From the NCBI GenBank assembly GCA_030588935.1, contig JAUUWR010000060.1:1-5897 (forward strand): a stretch of 5,897 bases of DNA, in the 5' to 3' direction. The stretch comes from a bacterium (lineage in GTDB: Archaea > Nanobdellota > Nanobdellia > Pacearchaeales > GW2011-AR1). The first letter of the stretch is position 1. Each line of letters opens with the position of its first letter. Shown in pieces: positions 3,934 through 5,897 of the stretch. The position numbers and the translations under genes were made by a program. The notes beneath the pieces are model-generated. The model saw only the letters and a program-made list of their open reading frames with translations, was not told where the DNA came from and did no database searches.

Positions 3934-4003
3934 CTCTTAAGAAGTTTAATTTTTGCAAGGTCCACATATTGCCTTGCGAACAATCTTTGTATGAATTGTT
4001 TTA
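3908..4003 (-). ncRNA. Candidate small RNA or attenuator leader (~95 nt)
   Basis: Three hairpins follow one another on the minus strand: AACAAT/ATTGTT (4000-3995 with 3984-3979), GCAAGG/CCTTGC (3977-3972 with 3960-3955, loop about 11 nt), and the GC-rich terminator stem 3933-3919 with its T-tract. A TATA-type box (AAAG then TATATATA, about 4030-4022) is placed so that transcription would start near 4003. Promoter, structured body and terminator together make a self-contained small transcript of about 95 nt. The alternative is a regulated 5' leader of the 63-aa and DUF2080-like genes. Not matched to a known RNA family. Confidence 0.5.
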
Positions 4004-4007
4004 TTTT

Positions 4008-4080
4008 CATATATATAATAGATATATATACTTTATAAAGATTATGGTGATAAAGTATATATAATAGATATATGCTTTAT
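4008..4080 (-). promoter_or_regulatory. Duplicated AT-repeat promoter/operator region
   Basis: An 18-bp core TATATATAATAGATATAT is repeated exactly at 4010-4027 and 4056-4073 (46 bp apart), each followed by a CTTTAT. In addition TATATACTTTAT (4025-4036) and ATAAAGTATATA (4050-4061) are a perfect 12-bp inverted repeat with a 13-bp spacer. Read on the minus strand, each copy has AAAG followed by TATATA, the layout of an archaeal BRE/TATA promoter, so there may be two tandem promoters or a promoter with an operator. Confidence 0.5.
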
Positions 4081-4096
4081 TAGGAATTTTAGCGAC

Positions 4097-4201
4097 CTAC
4101 TGATTCTTTTTAAAAAATTTAAGTATAGACAAATAAAATCTTTTGATTGAACCTTTTTTTCTTTCTAATCTACCAATTCTTGATGGAATACAATTACACA
4201 T
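4097..4201 (-). CDS. Basic micro-protein with N-terminal CxC (34 aa)
   Basis: ATG at 4201 (minus), 4 bases after the stop of the preceding gene, to TAG at 4099-4097. The product starts MCNCIPSRIGRLERKKGSIK and ends with a basic/aromatic stretch (RFYLSILKFFKKNQ) that could form an amphipathic helix. AGGAAG inside the preceding gene may serve as ribosome site. Position in the tight minus-strand chain and AGA arginine codons favour a real gene, but at 34 residues and without a known family it could be chance. The repeat/promoter region lies directly downstream. Confidence 0.4.
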   Translation of the reverse strand: MCNCIPSRIGRLERKKGSIKRFYLSILKFFKKNQ

Positions 4202-4205
4202 TTTT

Positions 4206-4298
4206 TTATTTCTTCTTCCTCTTTCTAATTTTCTTTAACTTTTTGAAGTGCTTAACTCTTTGAGCATCTTTAGTTAATTTATGATTATTTTTCTTCAT
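4206..4298 (-). CDS. Highly basic micro-peptide (30 aa)
   Basis: Thirty residues, 16 of them Lys or Arg and only one acidic, ending in KKIRKRKKK. The start overlaps the stop of the 100-aa membrane protein gene as ATGA (4298-4295), the same junction used across the window. Such a peptide should bind nucleic acid or acidic lipid surfaces. In a cluster that looks structural it could be a DNA-condensing peptide packaged with the genome, as inference only. No known family recognised. An alternative is a spurious frame in Lys-rich coding DNA, made less likely by the exact ATGA junction. Confidence 0.5.
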   Translation of the reverse strand: MKKNNHKLTKDAQRVKHFKKLKKIRKRKKK

Positions 4299-4597
4299 TT
4301 TGTCATATTAATATTTGAAAAATCAAAAGAATTATTAGCATAAGTATGAGTATAAATAGGCTTTACTATTTCTATGCCGTCTTCACTAAAAGAAAAATCT
4401 GCCAGGTTCATATCTAAAGACTTGCAAGAACAAGCATAATTACCACCACTTTCCTTTAATTTAATTGCACTATATCTGAAAGGATCATCTACACATTTGC
4501 CATTTTCTATTATAAGCACTATCAACGTTATGATAAAAGCAATGGCTAAAATTATTGTTATTGCTATCGTGAGAGTTGATTTAGTTTTGGGTTTCAT
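4295..4597 (-). CDS. Single-pass exported protein with CSC motif (100 aa)
   Basis: A short basic head MKPKTK, one hydrophobic helix at about 8-30 (LTIAITIILAIAFIITLIVLII), then an outside domain of about 70 residues with C35 in GKCVDDPFRY and C56/C58 in YACSCKSLD, followed by acidic and aromatic segments. The helix acts as an uncleaved signal anchor with the C-terminus outside. The three cysteines suggest a disulfide or a ligand site. From memory, short proteins with a C...DPF.Y......CSC pattern recur in archaeal mobile-element membrane clusters, but I cannot verify this. It overlaps the upstream gene by 17 bases and the downstream one by 4. Likely an envelope or surface protein. Confidence 0.75.
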   Translation of the reverse strand: MKPKTKSTLTIAITIILAIAFIITLIVLIIENGKCVDDPFRYSAIKLKESGGNYACSCKSLDMNLADFSFSEDGIEIVKPIYTHTYANNSFDFSNINMTK

Positions 4598-4706
4598 TTT
4601 TTTTAAATAAGCATATAGATTCTTTTTTTTTGTCTTTAAGAATATCTGGAAATTGTGGCCGAATTGGAAAAAAGAAGTTAAGAAGGAATCGTTTAATTTT
4701 TCCCAT
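4581..4706 (-). CDS. Small basic protein (41 aa)
   Basis: ATG at 4706 lies 2 bases after the stop of the 101-aa gene, and the frame ends in TAA 17 bases inside the next gene. The product MGKIKRFLLNFFFPIRPQF continues into a Lys-rich middle (DILKDKKKES) and ends KKNETQN. The first 14 residues (basic then Leu/Phe) could be an amphipathic, membrane-touching helix. It fills what would otherwise be a 111-base gap in a tight chain, which supports it, but no family is recognised and the length is marginal. Confidence 0.45.
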   Translation of the reverse strand: MGKIKRFLLNFFFPIRPQFPDILKDKKKESICLFKKNETQN

Positions 4707-4708
4707 GA

Positions 4709-5014
4709 TTATTTTAAATCCAAGTTTAAATTTTTTAGAAAACTTATCATTCTAGAAAATAAGTTAGGAGATTTTTTTATTATTGATTTCCTCTTAGTTA
4801 TTAAAGTAGATTTTGGGTCTTTTGGAGATTGTGATTTTAACTCTTTTTTTATATCACATTCCTTTCCATCCATAAAGAACCTTTTATTCTGTTTTTCTAT
4901 TTTATTAACAATATCTTTTAACATTTTATTATTTTCAAGCATAAGTTTGATTTTGAATATAAAAAACCATAAAGCACAAAATACTAAAATAGATAGTATA
5001 ATTTCCAAAATCAT
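4709..5014 (-). CDS. Membrane-anchored protein with coiled-coil segment (101 aa)
   Basis: An N-terminal membrane helix at about 3-21 (LEIILSILVFCALWFFIFK) is followed by a heptad-like helix at about 24-47 (MLENNKMLKDIVNKIEKQNKRFF), then a Ser/Lys-rich linker (KSQSPKDPKSTLITKRKS) and a basic C-terminal helix (NLFSRMISFLKNLNLDLK). This is an anchor plus coiled-coil arrangement, with the soluble part probably cytoplasmic or on the inner face of an envelope. The start overlaps the stop of the 226-aa gene as ATGA (5014-5011), so the two are translated together and may form one complex. No family recognised. The frame on the opposite strand here is a shadow. Confidence 0.7.
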   Translation of the reverse strand: MILEIILSILVFCALWFFIFKIKLMLENNKMLKDIVNKIEKQNKRFFMDGKECDIKKELKSQSPKDPKSTLITKRKSIIKKSPNLFSRMISFLKNLNLDLK

Positions 5015-5691
5015 TTCATTATTACCCCACTACCTGCTTTTGTTTCTGCTAATTGAATTAATTGGTCTGCATGTTCGATTAGAGTTCCCACTTGATCAAT
5101 TAAAATTCCCACTCTAGAAATTATGAATATAAAAGATAATGTTAGTACAAATATAAGAACTATTAAGCCTATTACGTCTTTAAATTCTCTCCACCATGGT
5201 TGAGATTTGTCACGATAATTTCTTTTAATTAACTCTTTAAGATTTGTTAAAGCATATCTCATATCTGTATGATCATACTCCAGATTAGCTTCTGTCATCT
5301 CTTTGTTAATATTCTTCATTGCAAAATTGACTATTTCCCTATTATTCCTTATAGCAAACCAATAAGCATCTTTTCCCATTCTTTTCACAGGTCTAGGTAA
5401 ATACATGTCCTTTTTTTTGATATAAAAAACATTAATGTTAGTTCCAGGAATAATTAATTCACATGCTAAATCTTCGCCTATTGGAATCATATTGTCATGG
5501 ACTTCTTCGAACCAGAATATTTTTTTATTATAACGTTTTTTCTTTTTCTTGAGATAAAAAACAAAATAGAAAATTCCTCCAACTAAAATAAATAGAAAAA
5601 TAAGTAATATCCATTTTCCAGCAGTGCCTAAAGCACTAGAAATATCAAAATCTCCAAATATATTTTCTGTTCCAGGTATTCCAAAAACCAT
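5011..5691 (-). CDS. Two-helix membrane protein with large inside domain (226 aa)
   Basis: The largest gene of the minus-strand module. A short Gly-rich N-terminus (MVFGIPGTENIFGDFD) comes first, then helix 1 at about 27-47 followed at once by KKKKKRYNKK, so the next ~120 residues face the cytoplasm or virion interior. This domain (about 50-170) is mixed alpha/beta with FWFEEVHDN, YLPRPVKRMGKDAYW and YDHTDMRYALTNLKELIKRNYRDKSQPWW. Helix 2 spans about 172-192, and an amphipathic helix (VGILIDQVGTLIEHADQLIQLAE) closes the protein. It appears to be a scaffold or spike-anchor type membrane protein of an archaeal virus or transfer system. No enzyme motif is visible and I do not recognise the family. 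A leaderless promoter sits upstream. Confidence 0.85.
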   Translation of the reverse strand: MVFGIPGTENIFGDFDISSALGTAGKWILLIFLFILVGGIFYFVFYLKKKKKRYNKKIFWFEEVHDNMIPIGEDLACELIIPGTNINVFYIKKKDMYLPRPVKRMGKDAYWFAIRNNREIVNFAMKNINKEMTEANLEYDHTDMRYALTNLKELIKRNYRDKSQPWWREFKDVIGLIVLIFVLTLSFIFIISRVGILIDQVGTLIEHADQLIQLAETKAGSGVIMK

Positions 5692-5711
5692 ATCTAATAA
5701 GATAATCTGAA

Positions 5712-5726
5712 CCTTTTAAATCTTCG
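5712..5726 (-). promoter_or_regulatory. Archaeal BRE/TATA promoter for the 226-aa gene
   Basis: On the minus strand CGAAGATTTAAAAGG (5726-5712) has a purine-rich BRE-like part and a TTTAAAAG TATA-like box centred near 5717. That is about 26 bases before the A of the ATG at 5691, the archaeal spacing from TATA centre to transcription start, so the mRNA would be leaderless. No Shine-Dalgarno lies near the ATG, which agrees. Confidence 0.55.
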
Positions 5727-5742
5727 TTTTTGTTAACAAAAA
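5727..5742. promoter_or_regulatory. 16-bp perfect palindrome, possible operator
   Basis: TTTTTGTTAACAAAAA is a perfect palindrome centred on GTTAAC and directly touching the BRE side of the promoter for the 226-aa gene. Its position suits a dimeric repressor or activator site. A/T-tract composition makes the outer bases easy to obtain by chance, so the GTTAAC core is the informative part. Confidence 0.35.
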
Positions 5743-5764
5743 ATAAAAAAAATAAAAAAAATAA
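5738..5764 (-). terminator. T-tract terminator after the partial membrane gene
   Basis: On the minus strand, three runs of 6-8 T separated by single A bases follow 10 bases after the TGA at 5777-5775, with no GC-rich hairpin. Archaeal termination uses such T-rich stretches. It separates the partial gene from the operon starting at 5691. Confidence 0.6.
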
Positions 5765-5774
5765 ATTAGATTAA

Positions 5775-5897
5775 TCAGTATCCTGAATAACCAGAGCTTT
5801 TTTTCTCCTTACCACCCTTTGCAATTTGCATCACAATAGCAAGTAAGCCTACTAACATGAAGATTAGTAAAACTATAGCTGCAATAGTGAAGAAAGT
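5775..5897 (-). CDS. Hydrophobic membrane protein, C-terminal 40 aa (start outside window)
   Basis: The frame is open from the right edge to TGA at 5777-5775. The visible 40 residues are one long membrane helix (TFFTIAAIVLLIFMLVGLLAIVM), a short basic stretch QIAKGGKEKK and the tail SSGYSGY. Helix followed by Lys-rich tail recalls small major coat proteins of membrane-containing archaeal viruses, such as the hydrophobic coat proteins of spindle-shaped viruses. A single separate transcription unit with its own strong terminator would suit a highly expressed structural protein. This is inference, since the N-terminal part is missing and no family can be named. Confidence 0.65.
   Translation of the reverse strand, partial: TFFTIAAIVLLIFMLVGLLAIVMQIAKGGKEKKSSGYSGY

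Noticed and set aside
3713..3967. Longer 84-aa version of the 63-aa membrane protein
   Set aside because: The extra 21 residues would be encoded by the hairpin/T-tract terminator and part of the small RNA. The internal ATG at 3904 gives a clean N-terminus.
4653..5117. Long + strand frame of 154 codons
   Set aside because: It is the reverse shadow of three well-packed minus-strand genes joined by ATGA or 2-base junctions. Its Phe/Leu/Ser-rich composition is what reversed Lys-rich coding gives.

Overview
The window is AT-rich (genes roughly 30% G+C by eye) and reads as part of a small archaeal mobile element, either a virus/provirus or an integrative plasmid, most plausibly of a DPANN-type archaeon. 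The evidence is: a DUF2080-like protein (a family I know from archaea and their transposons), an integrase, Arg codons that are nearly all AGA, a TATA-type promoter placed about 26 bases before an ATG (leaderless start), T-rich terminators, and chains of tiny genes joined by ATGA stop/start overlaps. The host assignment is inference.

Left half (+ strand, 2-3527): an early-type module. It begins with a single-pass membrane micro-protein, then a small LSD-motif protein, two unrecognised small proteins, a Dam-family DNA adenine methyltransferase (NPPF motif) and three very small proteins, two of them cysteine-rich (44 and 53 aa). From 547 to 1631 each gene after the first starts within the previous stop codon. 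After an RNA-rich interval come a two-helix membrane protein, a CPRC/CAFC zinc ribbon and a complete tyrosine recombinase, again joined by ATGA overlaps.

Middle (1632-2275): mostly non-coding. From about 1650 to 1940, G+C rises to about 50% and the sequence folds as a string of perfect stems, including a 78-nt tRNA-like structure (acceptor stem, a 7-bp middle stem, T-arm) that lacks a D-stem and a usable anticodon. A 33-aa tryptophan-rich membrane peptide follows, then a second candidate structured RNA (2061-2262). I do not recognise either RNA as a known family, and they are the best candidates for something undescribed.

Right half (- strand, 3541-5897): a run of membrane and small proteins, probably virion or envelope functions. 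Reading right to left these are the C-terminus of a hydrophobic protein ending in SSGYSGY, a T-tract terminator, a leaderless promoter with a 16-bp palindrome, a 226-aa two-helix protein, a 101-aa membrane/coiled-coil protein, a 41-aa protein, a 100-aa single-pass protein with three cysteines, a 30-aa highly basic peptide and a 34-aa peptide. Then comes an AT-repeat promoter region and a candidate ~95-nt minus-strand small RNA ending in a classic hairpin/T-tract terminator 4 nt before a 63-aa membrane protein, and last the DUF2080-like protein. The two modules converge at 3527/3541.
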